From: an uncultured Acidimicrobiia bacterium
GTDB taxonomy: Bacteria > Actinomycetota > Acidimicrobiia > Spongiisociales > Spongiisociaceae
Length of the DNA: 11,326 nt
Reading direction: 5' to 3'
Assembly: GCA_937900165.1 (NCBI GenBank)
Contig: CALCCX010000603.1
Span: 1-11,326 of the forward strand
In this document: positions 1 through 6,249 of the stretch, piece after piece
How positions within the stretch are numbered: the stretch's first letter is position 1
How the letters are laid out: every line of letters begins with the position of its first letter
The notes under the pieces: generated by a model
Seen by the model: the letters and a program-made list of their open reading frames with translations, nothing else
What the model was told of the DNA's origin: nothing
Database searches by the model: none
Position numbers and translations under genes: made by a program

Positions 1-136
1 ACAGTGGATGGCTGTGGTGAGACAGAAAGTGAGAGGAATAGGTGTGGTGTTCGAGCTTCAGTGGGGTAGCATGGTGTGGATAAGAGCACTTGAAAAGAAA
101 AAGAAAAAGAAAGTTGAAAAATTTTTTTTTTTTTTT
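1..136. other. Sequencing read-through junk with poly-T tract (not genomic)
   Basis: C-poor, G/A/T-rich sequence unlike the rest of the window, ending in A-rich AAAG repeats and a poly-T run at 122-136 that abuts the Illumina P7 adapter. When an Illumina read runs past its insert and the whole adapter, base calls typically become poly-A and then low-quality bases; reverse-complemented, that gives exactly this order (junk, poly-T, adapter). No gene is supported here. Any reading frame crossing 1-202 is artificial. Confidence 0.9.
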
Positions 137-202
137 CAAGCAGAAGACGGCATACGAGATATATCAGTGTGACTGGAGTTCAGACGTGTGCTCTTCCGAT
201 CT
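137..202 (+). other. Illumina P7 adapter, index and read-2 primer (artefact)
   Basis: The P7 flow-cell sequence occupies 137-160 (begins CAAGCAGAAGACGGC). An 8-base index ATATCAGT follows at 161-168, and the TruSeq read-2 primer region at 169-202 ends CTCTTCCGATCT. The match to the known adapter is complete by eye. Genomic insert starts at 203. The adapter's final T (202) supplies the last base of the apparent stop codon of the adjacent minus-strand gene. Confidence 0.98.
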
Positions 203-1635
203 CACAACCCGTTTGATTCGTCGAACGTATAGTGCGGCAGAAGTTTCCATCCGTGCTCTGCGACCATTTCGACGGCAGACACGATGTAATCGAACACATC
301 CTCGTCGATGAAGTAGTTGAAGTTGACCCGCACCCAACCCGGTTTGATCCCCTCACATCCACCGGTTATCTCGGTTTGGAACTCATGCGAGGTATCCAGG
401 TCGATGCCAAGCAGGGTATGCCCATACGGGCCTGCACAACTGCACCCTCCCCTCGACTGAATCCCAAAAAGGTCGTTCAGGACCGCGACGACAAAATTGT
501 GATGCAGGTACTGGGACCCGTCCTTGACAATGAAGGAAACGATTGACAAACGCTCGGCCTCCGGGTTGCCGAGCACCTCGACCGATTCATGGGCCCCCCA
601 CCTGGCGATCGCCCGCCGGATGTAGTCGTTCTCCAGCTTCTCGATCACGTCGGCGCCGACCTCATGTTTCAGTTTGAAGACCAGGCCCGCCCTGACTGCT
701 CCAATGATCGAAGGGGTGCCTCCCTCCTCTCGGTGCTCGACGTCGGACAGATACACATGATCGGCCGGGTTGACATAGGCAACGGTGCCCCCACCGACGA
801 CGTCTGGTACAGAATTGGTGAAGAGTTCTCGCCTGGCGATCAGAACACCAGGAGTGCCAGGACCGCCGATGAACTTGTGGGGTGATATGAAGATCGCGTC
901 CTTGTAGGCGAGCGGAGCGTCGGCGGGGGCCATATCTATGTCGACATACGGGGCGGCCGCCGCAAAATCCCAGAACGACAGGGCACCGTGACCATGGAGT
1001 AGCGTCGCTATCGCCCTGGTGTCCGAGACGATTCCGGTGACGTTCGAGGCGGCCGAAAAGCTCCCGATCCGAAGCGGTCGATCGCCGTGGGCGATCAGTT
1101 CCTTTTCGAGGATCTCGAGATCGATGTGGCCATCTCGATCTTCTGGAATGACTACGACATCGGCTATCGACTCTCGCCACGGCAGCTCGTTCGAATGATG
1201 CTCGAACGGCCCGACGAAGACCACCGGCCGCTCTTCGAGCGGAATCAACGCGGACAGTCCGTACTTGAGGTCCAGGTCTGCAGGAAGCCTGATATTCAGT
1301 ATCCCGATCAGGCGGTCGATGGCTCCGGTGGCTCCTGAGCCGGCGAAGACGACCGCATAGTCGTCTCCCGCATTGCAACACCGTTTGATGATGCTCCTGG
1401 CCTCTTCTCGGAATCTGGTGGTCTGAAGCCCGGTTCCAGAGGATTCGGTGTGAGTGTTGGCGTAAAGGGGCAGGACGGCGTCCCTGACGAAGTCTTCGAC
1501 GAAAGTGAGGGCTCGACCCGATGCCGTGTAGTCCGCATAGACAACCCGCCTCGGCCCGAATGGACCATCGACCACCTGGTGTTCTCCGATCACAGATCGG
1601 CGGATCAGCTCGACGAGTTCGCTCATGTCCGACAT
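202..1635 (-). CDS. PLP-dependent class V aminotransferase / cysteine desulfurase-like enzyme, C-terminus uncertain
   Basis: 477 codons of a fold-type I PLP enzyme of the class V group (the cysteine desulfurase, SufS/CsdA-like superfamily). Visible motifs: NTHTESSGTGLQTTRFREEAR near residues 60-80, a glycine-rich cofactor loop GSGATGA (99-105), His146-His147 in FEHHSNELPWRE, Asp223 in FWDFAAAAPY (expected to contact the PLP pyridine nitrogen), and SPHKFIGGPGTPG with Lys254 as the likely Schiff-base lysine. A C-terminal SRGGCSCAGPYGH carries Cys398 and Cys400, where desulfurases place the catalytic cysteine, but whether the substrate is cysteine is not shown. The chosen ATG is at 1635; a second Met three codons in is also possible, and neither has a strong ribosome site. 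The stop is TG (genomic, 204-203) plus A from the adapter (202), so it may be artificial and the protein may continue. Divergent from the acyl-CoA dehydrogenase gene across 59 bp. Confidence 0.9.
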   Translation of the reverse strand: MSDMSELVELIRRSVIGEHQVVDGPFGPRRVVYADYTASGRALTFVEDFVRDAVLPLYANTHTESSGTGLQTTRFREEARSIIKRCCNAGDDYAVVFAGSGATGAIDRLIGILNIRLPADLDLKYGLSALIPLEERPVVFVGPFEHHSNELPWRESIADVVVIPEDRDGHIDLEILEKELIAHGDRPLRIGSFSAASNVTGIVSDTRAIATLLHGHGALSFWDFAAAAPYVDIDMAPADAPLAYKDAIFISPHKFIGGPGTPGVLIARRELFTNSVPDVVGGGTVAYVNPADHVYLSDVEHREEGGTPSIIGAVRAGLVFKLKHEVGADVIEKLENDYIRRAIARWGAHESVEVLGNPEAERLSIVSFIVKDGSQYLHHNFVVAVLNDLFGIQSRGGCSCAGPYGHTLLGIDLDTSHEFQTEITGGCEGIKPGWVRVNFNYFIDEDVFDYIVSAVEMVAEHGWKLLPHYTFDESNGL

Positions 1636-1694
1636 CGTATCTCGACGGGAGCCTTTGGTCGATCGTCAATGCTCAACACCCCTAGGATTCGCAT
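1636..1694. promoter_or_regulatory. Short divergent intergenic region (candidate promoters)
   Basis: This 59-bp gap separates the divergent class V enzyme and acyl-CoA dehydrogenase genes, so promoters for both must lie here or overlap the coding starts. An AGGA at 1684-1687, seven bases before the ATG at 1695, is the likely ribosome site of the dehydrogenase. I see no convincing -35/-10 pair. The assignment rests on gene arrangement. Confidence 0.35.
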
Positions 1695-2879
1695 ATGCAC
1701 AACCCTGCGCCCCATGGTCAGTCGGATCCACACGACTTCTTGGAGATCGATCGTCTCTACACCCAGGAAGAGAGGATGCTGCGCGACACGGTGCGCCGGT
1801 TCTCCTCCGACCGCATCCTGCCCAATATCGCTGATTGGTACGAGCAGGGGGCGACCCCGGTCGAACTCGCCAGAGAGATAGGAAAATTGGGCCTGCTCGG
1901 CATGCACCTCGAGGGCTACGGCTGTGCAGGTGCATCCTCGGTGGATTACGGAATCGCCTGTCTCGAGTTGGAGGCAGCGGATTCGGGCATCAGATCAATG
2001 GTGTCGGTTCAAGGATCGCTGGCGATGTTCCCGATCTGGGCGTACGGCAGCGAAGAACAAAAACAGGAATGGCTTCCTCGGATGGCTACCGGCGAAGTGA
2101 TTGGCTGTTTCGGGCTGACCGAGGCCGATGCCGGATCGGATCCGAGCGGGATGCGGACCCATGCGAAACGCGACGGCGACGACTGGATCATCAACGGTTC
2201 CAAGATGTGGATCTCCAATGGGCCGTTCGCAGACATTGCAGTGGTTTGGGCAAGGACCGATGATGGAGTCAGAGGGTTCGTCATCCCGACCGATACGCCA
2301 GGTTTTTCGGCTCCCGAGATCAAGGGCAAACTCTCCTTGCGTGCATCTCGCACCAGCGAATTGGTCCTGGATGACGTGAGGGTGCCAGACGGTTTCCGTC
2401 TACCAGGGGTTTCGTCCATGCGAGGCCCGCTCTCCTGCCTTTCTGAGGCCCGTTACGGGATAGCCTGGGGCGCGATGGGGGCCGCCAGGGCCTGCTACGA
2501 GACTGCACTCGCCTACGCCAAGGAGCGGGTCCAGTTCGGCAAACCCATCGCGGGTTTCCAGCTCACTCAGGCGAAGCTGGTCGACATGATGGTGGCGATC
2601 AACCGCGGCACGCTGGTCGCCCTGCATCTCGGGAGAATGAAGGATGAGGGTCGCCTGACCCCAGAGCAAGTCTCATTCGGCAAGTTCGACAACGTTCGCA
2701 ACGCCTTGGCAATCGCCAGACAAGCCCGCTCGATACTCGGCGGAAACGGGATCACCCTGGAGTACCCGGTGATGAGGCACATGGCCAATCTCGAGACCGT
2801 CTACACCTATGAGGGAACCAACGAGATCCACACCCTGATTCTCGGCCAGGCGATCACCGGACAGGCCGCCTTCAACTGA
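1695..2879 (+). CDS. gcdH: Acyl-CoA dehydrogenase, glutaryl-CoA dehydrogenase type
   Basis: 394-residue FAD-dependent acyl-CoA dehydrogenase, normal length for the family. Domains in order: N-terminal helical domain (about 20-135), central beta domain with LTEADAGSDP (141-150) and KMWISNGP (170-177), C-terminal helical domain (about 245-390) with RVQFGKP (278-284) and LGGNGI (348-353). The pattern matches glutaryl-CoA dehydrogenases: SGIRSMVSVQGSL keeps the arginine (Arg100) aligned with the human glutaryl-carboxylate-binding Arg94, and TYEGTNEIH keeps Tyr372 and catalytic Glu373. The expected reaction is oxidation and decarboxylation of glutaryl-CoA to crotonyl-CoA in lysine/tryptophan or aromatic breakdown, passing electrons to ETF. 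A non-decarboxylating or other short-chain substrate cannot be excluded. The ATG follows AGGA (1684-1687). No other glutarate-pathway gene is adjacent; the gene is flanked by a divergent PLP enzyme and a convergent transporter only 16 bp away. Confidence 0.9.
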   Translation: MHNPAPHGQSDPHDFLEIDRLYTQEERMLRDTVRRFSSDRILPNIADWYEQGATPVELAREIGKLGLLGMHLEGYGCAGASSVDYGIACLELEAADSGIRSMVSVQGSLAMFPIWAYGSEEQKQEWLPRMATGEVIGCFGLTEADAGSDPSGMRTHAKRDGDDWIINGSKMWISNGPFADIAVVWARTDDGVRGFVIPTDTPGFSAPEIKGKLSLRASRTSELVLDDVRVPDGFRLPGVSSMRGPLSCLSEARYGIAWGAMGAARACYETALAYAKERVQFGKPIAGFQLTQAKLVDMMVAINRGTLVALHLGRMKDEGRLTPEQVSFGKFDNVRNALAIARQARSILGGNGITLEYPVMRHMANLETVYTYEGTNEIHTLILGQAITGQAAFN

Positions 2880-2895
2880 GCTTGGAGGCGAACCA

Positions 2896-4101
2896 TTACA
2901 CCTCAAAGGCCACAGCGGTTCCAAGGTGGCGAGTCCGGAGCAAACGCAATGCCATGGTGATCGCCGCTGCCGAGAAGCAGACGATCACTCCGATGAATCC
3001 GGGTACGTAGGTCCCGAGTTGATCAACCGACCACCCGAAGATGGGCGGAGCGGTGGCCAGGCCGAGCATGAAGCCGCTCAGGATGACCCCTGTCGCCTTG
3101 CCGGACAGCTCTGCGCCGACCTCCACGATTACTGAAAGCATCGCCACCGAATTCCAGCCTGACGTAGAAAGAAATATCGCGGTCGAGGCAACCCATAACA
3201 GCCAAACGCCTGCCGAACCGGCTGCCATGGTCAGGGCGGCGGCGACTATCGAGAGCAACGAAGCCATCAACATGGCACCGACGAATCGTCCGCCGCGCTC
3301 TGCGTAGATGCTCCAGCCGATACGCGACACAACCCCGAAACCTGAAGTGATACCAACGATGAGACCAGCCTCGGCGGCCGAAACACCCAACACCTCTTCG
3401 GCGTATAGAGGAAAGAAAGCGAACAACGGACTTCCCCCCAAACCCATGAAAAGGGCGAATACCGCTGTCCACCAGATCGCAGCAGGCAACTGTGTCCAAC
3501 TTCTTGAGATCCCGACCTGTGAGGCCGATTCCGTTTCGTCCGCAGGCAGCACCAGCCAGGCGATGGCGAGAAACCCAAACACGATCAGCCCAACCATCAC
3601 CGAAACGCTCCTCCACCCGTTCCAGACGGCAAGAGCCGGGAAGGCGACACCGGCCACGAAGCTGCCCATCTGTACGCCAGACTGCTTGACACCCGTGACC
3701 AAGCCGCGTCTGCCAGGTGGATATTCCTGGGCGATCATCTTGTTGGTCCCCGGATTCGCAAACGACTGGCCAACCGCCAGCAACAGCGCCACTGCGATCA
3801 TCACCCCTAAGTTCGGCGCTATGGAAATGAACAGGAATCCGATACCGGACAAGAGAAAGGTGGTCATCATGGTGCGCCTCGCCCCAATGCGATCGGCGAC
3901 GGACCCGGCAATGGGAGAGAACACGGCCCCGGTGAGCGAAAACGCGGTCACCAACAATCCGAGCTGAGCTCTGGTGATCTCCAAGTCTTCAATCACGAAT
4001 GTCGCGAGGACTGCGAACAAACCATAGAACATGGTCCCGGCCGCCATGGTGCTTGGCAGGAGCGCCGAGAGCATTGGGCGAGTCAACCGGCGGTCTGGCA
4101 T
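2896..4101 (-). CDS. MFS transporter
   Basis: 401-residue major facilitator superfamily protein, typical length for 12 membrane helices. Hydrophobic segments alternate with short loops throughout. The loop after helix 2 has the MFS motif A signature GSVADRIGARR (66-76), and a longer polar stretch around 205-220 (DETESASQVGISRS) fits the central cytoplasmic loop between the two six-helix halves. VTGVKQSGVQMGSF resembles helix 5 of sugar/organic-acid-type MFS carriers, but the substrate cannot be named. The ATG at 4101 is preceded by AGGG about ten bases upstream; Met10 is an alternative start. It converges on the acyl-CoA dehydrogenase with a 16-bp gap and no visible hairpin, so the two transcripts may overlap. 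It diverges from the secreted repeat protein gene. Confidence 0.9.
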   Translation of the reverse strand: MPDRRLTRPMLSALLPSTMAAGTMFYGLFAVLATFVIEDLEITRAQLGLLVTAFSLTGAVFSPIAGSVADRIGARRTMMTTFLLSGIGFLFISIAPNLGVMIAVALLLAVGQSFANPGTNKMIAQEYPPGRRGLVTGVKQSGVQMGSFVAGVAFPALAVWNGWRSVSVMVGLIVFGFLAIAWLVLPADETESASQVGISRSWTQLPAAIWWTAVFALFMGLGGSPLFAFFPLYAEEVLGVSAAEAGLIVGITSGFGVVSRIGWSIYAERGGRFVGAMLMASLLSIVAAALTMAAGSAGVWLLWVASTAIFLSTSGWNSVAMLSVIVEVGAELSGKATGVILSGFMLGLATAPPIFGWSVDQLGTYVPGFIGVIVCFSAAAITMALRLLRTRHLGTAVAFEV

Positions 4102-4224
4102 TGCAGCACCCTACAAGTCGTTCGGGGTTGGCTTTTCAGCAAGAAAATTTCTGTCATAGACCGTCGAATCGAACGGCCGTTTGGCGTCTTTTCATTTGAA
4201 CCCGCAAGCCAGGAGGTAATAACG
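4102..4224. promoter_or_regulatory. Divergent intergenic region with strong RBS for the repeat-protein gene
   Basis: This 123-bp region between divergent genes is more AT-rich than its surroundings at about 4132-4160 and contains a short palindrome, AGAAAATTTCT (4142-4152), that could be part of a promoter or operator. A near-perfect Shine-Dalgarno, AGGAGGT (4211-4217), lies seven bases before the ATG at 4225, implying strong translation of the secreted repeat protein. I searched by eye for an ECF-type promoter (AAC near -35, CGTC near -10). CGTC occurs at 4162-4165 and 4185-4188, but I could not pair either with a correctly spaced -35, so sigma autoregulation is unproven. Confidence 0.4.
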
Positions 4225-4770
4225 ATGCGGAAAACCACGAAAGCCACACGGCTGGGGGCCGCGGTGCTGGTCGCCCTGCTGCTTATCCCCGCAGCAGCGG
4301 CGGCCGCCACCGAGACGGACCAACCAGACACCGACCAGGTCGACCAGGTCCGAGACGCACCCAACCCAGTCGACGTGGTCAAGGACGAAGCCCCTGAGGT
4401 CGACATCGCTCGGGACGAACCGGTCCGAGATGAACCAGTCAGAGACGAGCCCGTGCGCGACGAGCGACCGAGCGATGAACGAATCACCGATCGGCGAGTG
4501 ACGGATGAGCGACCGAGCGACAAGCGGATCACCGATCGCCGCCCATGCGCCGACGATCATCGAGTGAGCGACCGTGAAGTCACGGACCACCGGCCGGTCG
4601 ACTGCTGCAATGATTCTGCCCATGATCACGTGTCAGACCATTGCGACAAGGCCGATGACAAGATCGACCTCGATGACCCGGAGGTTGTCCGCAAACTCGT
4701 GCACCGCCTCATCGCAGCCCATGAATGGCAGAAGCTGTTCCGGTTGTTGGCTGCGCTCGGGATCATCTAG
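4225..4770 (+). CDS. Secreted charged repeat protein with Cys/His-rich segment
   Basis: 181 residues; I recognise no family. Residues 1-28 form a classic Sec signal peptide (basic MRKTTKATR, hydrophobic core AAVLVALLLIPAAAAAA) with probable cleavage after an Ala near 27-28. The mature part starts acidic (about 29-62), then has RDEPV three times (63-77), then two 15-residue units DERPSD[E/K]RITDRR (79-107). A segment at 108-141 holds Cys108, 127, 128, 140 and His112, 122, 133, 135, 139, spaced as if able to bind metal or form disulfides. The C-terminus PEVVRKLVHRLIAAHEWQKLFRLLAALGII (from residue 152) looks like an amphipathic helix. The start is fixed by AGGAGGT at 4211-4217. It ends 38 bp before the ECF sigma gene and is probably co-transcribed with it, suggesting a sensor, ligand or target of that sigma system. 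No function is claimed. Confidence 0.8.
   Translation: MRKTTKATRLGAAVLVALLLIPAAAAAATETDQPDTDQVDQVRDAPNPVDVVKDEAPEVDIARDEPVRDEPVRDEPVRDERPSDERITDRRVTDERPSDKRITDRRPCADDHRVSDREVTDHRPVDCCNDSAHDHVSDHCDKADDKIDLDDPEVVRKLVHRLIAAHEWQKLFRLLAALGII
4411..4548 (+). repeat. Coding tandem repeats: 3 x RDEPV, then 2 x 45 bp
   Basis: 4411-4455 encodes RDEPV three times; the copies differ at synonymous positions (for example CGG/CGA/AGA for Arg), so selection appears to act on the peptide. 4459-4503 and 4504-4548 are two 45-bp units encoding the DERPSD..RITDRR pattern, sharing exact stretches such as GAGCGACCGAGCGA. Both arrays sit inside the secreted protein gene. Confidence 0.85.
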
Positions 4771-4808
4771 CAGACCGTTCTGCCAGGGACGGTGAGGAGC
4801 GGCCAGGG

Positions 4809-5369
4809 GTGACCGACCGAGAACTCGACCAATGGGTCGATGGGATCCGATCGAGATCGGATGCCGCCTTCCACGCCGTATACACGTCGATGGCGAACGA
4901 CCTCGTGTCGTTCGCCATCGGCATGATCAGCGATCGACGAGCCGCGGAGGATGTGGTGCAACAGGCCTTTCTCGAACTCGTGAAATCGGCCCCCGAAATC
5001 CGGGGGGATGGACGATCGCTCCAGGCGTGGTTGTACAGAAGCGTGCGTTTCGGATGTCTCGACGAGTTGCGCAGACGCAAGCGCAGACCGGAGACGCCAA
5101 CCGACAAGTTGCCGGAGCCAGTGTCGATTGCCGAACCGACCTCCGACCTGGAGCCAAGCCTCGAGGCGGCGCTTTCGGAGCTGAGCGAAAGGCAGAGAGT
5201 CCTGGTCGTCCTGCGCCACGTCGTCGGCCTGAGCGGCGAGGAGATCGCCAAAGTTACGAAATCAAACCGAGCAGCGGTATACGCGGCTCTTGGGAGAGCA
5301 GAACGCCGGCTCCGATCCCTGCTCGATACAGAACCGGCCAGAAAGAGCGCCATGGGAGGTGCTGCATGA
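4809..5369 (+). CDS. ECF-type RNA polymerase sigma factor
   Basis: 186 residues from the GTG at 4809, the usual size for an extracytoplasmic-function sigma-70 factor. Region 2 spans about 18-92 (FHAVYTSMANDLVSFAIGM, then DRRAAEDVVQQAFLELVK for core binding and -10 recognition, then WLYRSVRFGCLDELRRRKRR). A short linker of about 25 residues follows, then region 4 at about 118-172 (LSELSERQRVLVVLRHVVG, then EEIAKVTKSNRAAVYAALGRAERRLRSLL), a helix-turn-helix for -35 binding. The GTG is chosen because GAGGAG (4794-4799) lies nine bases upstream and homology starts here; the same frame reaches back to 4725, inside the upstream gene, but those 28 residues do not look like sigma. The stop overlaps the next ATG (ATGA), so translation is coupled to the anti-sigma-like protein. 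Inferred role: transcribing an envelope-related regulon when released by that partner. Confidence 0.92.
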   Translation: MTDRELDQWVDGIRSRSDAAFHAVYTSMANDLVSFAIGMISDRRAAEDVVQQAFLELVKSAPEIRGDGRSLQAWLYRSVRFGCLDELRRRKRRPETPTDKLPEPVSIAEPTSDLEPSLEAALSELSERQRVLVVLRHVVGLSGEEIAKVTKSNRAAVYAALGRAERRLRSLLDTEPARKSAMGGAA

Positions 5370-6196
5370 GGACGATCGAATTCCCCGAACTCGAAAATAT
5401 CCGAGTCGAACTTGACGAAGAATTCGTCACTCGCCAGCTCGCTGCGATCTCCGGTGCCCTCGAGTCCGTCGGCCCGCCAACCAAGCGGCACCGATTGGCT
5501 GGTTGGCGGCGATGGATGGCGTCGGTTGCCGTTGGCGCAAGCGCGCTCGTCCCGGCCGCGGCTGCTGCATCCGACTCCGCTGTACCAGGAGACGCCCTGT
5601 ATTCGGTAAAACGGGTCCTCGAACCTCTGGTCCAACTCGTCAACGGCGAAGTAGTGGCAGAGCACCGAATCGAAGAGCTCGAAGTGCTCGAAGTGCTCGA
5701 ACTGGACCGCGCCGATCAGGACGTGTTCGACTCACTTCTCCAGGAAGCGACGGATGCGGTGGCACGCATCGACTCTCCAACCCTGTCAGATCGATTGGAC
5801 GCAATAGTTGATCGTCGCCGTGATGCGGTGAGGGATACCCAGGTGGAGCCACTTCAAGATGACCCTCAGACCCCGCCAGAGCAACGTCTGGACGATCAGC
5901 GCGGAGATCGTCCGAGGGACGCCGGTGAAAGCGAGCCAGGACGAGACGCAGCACCGCCAGGCGATGACACCCAGTCCGACACCGTCCAGGAGGAGACTCC
6001 TTCGTCGCGATCCGATGCCGACCCCACCGAGGCGGACGAGGAACAGGAGTCAGACCGCGATCAAGACACTGCGCCCCCGACCCCGGTGACCACAACGGCG
6101 CCCAACGTCGACGGCGAAGTCGACGGCGGGGAGCCTCCGACCGAAGACGTTCCGACGACCGAGCCGGAAGCCGACCCTCCGAGCGACCGTCCCTAG
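5366..6196 (+). CDS. Single-pass membrane anti-sigma-like protein with DUF5667-like region and long acidic tail
   Basis: 276 residues. The ATG overlaps the sigma stop codon, with GGGAGGT (5354-5360) five bases upstream. Residues 1-50 are charged and probably cytoplasmic; they include the candidate sigma-binding helix FVTRQLAAISGALESV. A basic patch (KRHRLAGWRRW, 40-50) precedes one membrane helix or uncleaved signal (51-68). Just after it, DSAVPGDALYSVKRVLEPL (70-88) resembles the PGDxLYxxKR motif of DUF5667 domains found in actinobacterial proteins next to sigma factors. A predicted helical part (about 90-150, EELEVLEVLELDRADQDVF) leads into roughly 130 residues of Asp/Glu/Pro/Thr-rich, probably disordered tail ending PSDRP. 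No HxxxCxxC zinc anti-sigma signature is visible, so it is not a classic ZAS protein. Gene order and coupling support an anti-sigma role; direct sigma binding is inference. Confidence 0.75.
   Translation: MRTIEFPELENIRVELDEEFVTRQLAAISGALESVGPPTKRHRLAGWRRWMASVAVGASALVPAAAAASDSAVPGDALYSVKRVLEPLVQLVNGEVVAEHRIEELEVLEVLELDRADQDVFDSLLQEATDAVARIDSPTLSDRLDAIVDRRRDAVRDTQVEPLQDDPQTPPEQRLDDQRGDRPRDAGESEPGRDAAPPGDDTQSDTVQEETPSSRSDADPTEADEEQESDRDQDTAPPTPVTTTAPNVDGEVDGGEPPTEDVPTTEPEADPPSDRP
5678..5701 (+). repeat. 9-bp in-frame tandem repeat (CTCGAAGTG)
   Basis: CTCGAAGTG occurs at 5678-5686 and 5687-5695, followed by a partial CTCGAA at 5696-5701, encoding Leu-Glu-Val, Leu-Glu-Val, Leu-Glu within the helical part of the anti-sigma-like protein. 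The exact match suggests recent slippage. A change in copy number would stay in frame. Confidence 0.8.
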
Positions 6197-6203
6197 CGGC
6201 CGC

Positions 6204-6227
6204 ACCTATTGATCGACTTCGATAGGT
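6204..6227 (+). terminator. Hairpin after the sigma/anti-sigma operon
   Basis: Nine-base stem (6204-6212 with 6219-6227, one G-U pair) and a six-base loop, starting seven bases after the anti-sigma stop codon. There is no T-tract afterwards, so it is either a weak or non-canonical terminator or an RNA-stabilising hairpin. A second small inverted repeat, GGGAG/CTCCC, lies just downstream (about 6229-6246), close to the next gene's start. Confidence 0.45.
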
Positions 6228-6249
6228 CGGGAGGCCCTAGGCTCCCCCG

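Noticed and set aside
122..136. Poly-T run as a transcription terminator tail
   Set aside because: It directly abuts the P7 adapter and is the complement of read-through poly-A; no hairpin precedes it.
90..311. 73-residue plus-strand ORF with a Lys-rich start and poly-Phe run
   Set aside because: It runs through junk, poly-T and the P7 adapter into the antisense of the PLP enzyme gene; it is an assembly artefact.
662..1669. 335-residue minus-strand ORF overlapping the PLP enzyme
   Set aside because: Arg/His-rich, low-complexity translation with no domain, in another frame of a gene with clear catalytic motifs; a GC-rich shadow.
3308..3967. 219-residue plus-strand ORF inside the MFS gene
   Set aside because: Antisense shadow rich in Pro/Thr/Ala; the minus strand shows 12 membrane helices and MFS motif A.
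4162..4188. ECF-type -10 (CGTC) motifs upstream of the repeat protein gene
   Set aside because: No AAC-type -35 is found at the needed 16-17 base spacing, so this is not called a promoter.
4725..4808. Longer sigma factor starting inside the upstream gene
   Set aside because: The 28 extra residues lie in the coding end of the repeat protein and do not resemble sigma; the GTG at 4809 has GAGGAG nine bases upstream.
4832..5365. Upstream extension of the anti-sigma-like frame (to a 454-residue protein)
   Set aside because: The extra part is out of frame across the sigma gene and Arg-rich; the ATG at 5366 has GGGAGGT five bases before it.
4763..5665. 300-residue minus-strand ORF opposite the sigma and anti-sigma genes
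   Set aside because: Ser/Arg-rich shadow frame; the plus strand has sigma regions 2 and 4, good ribosome sites and an ATGA overlap.
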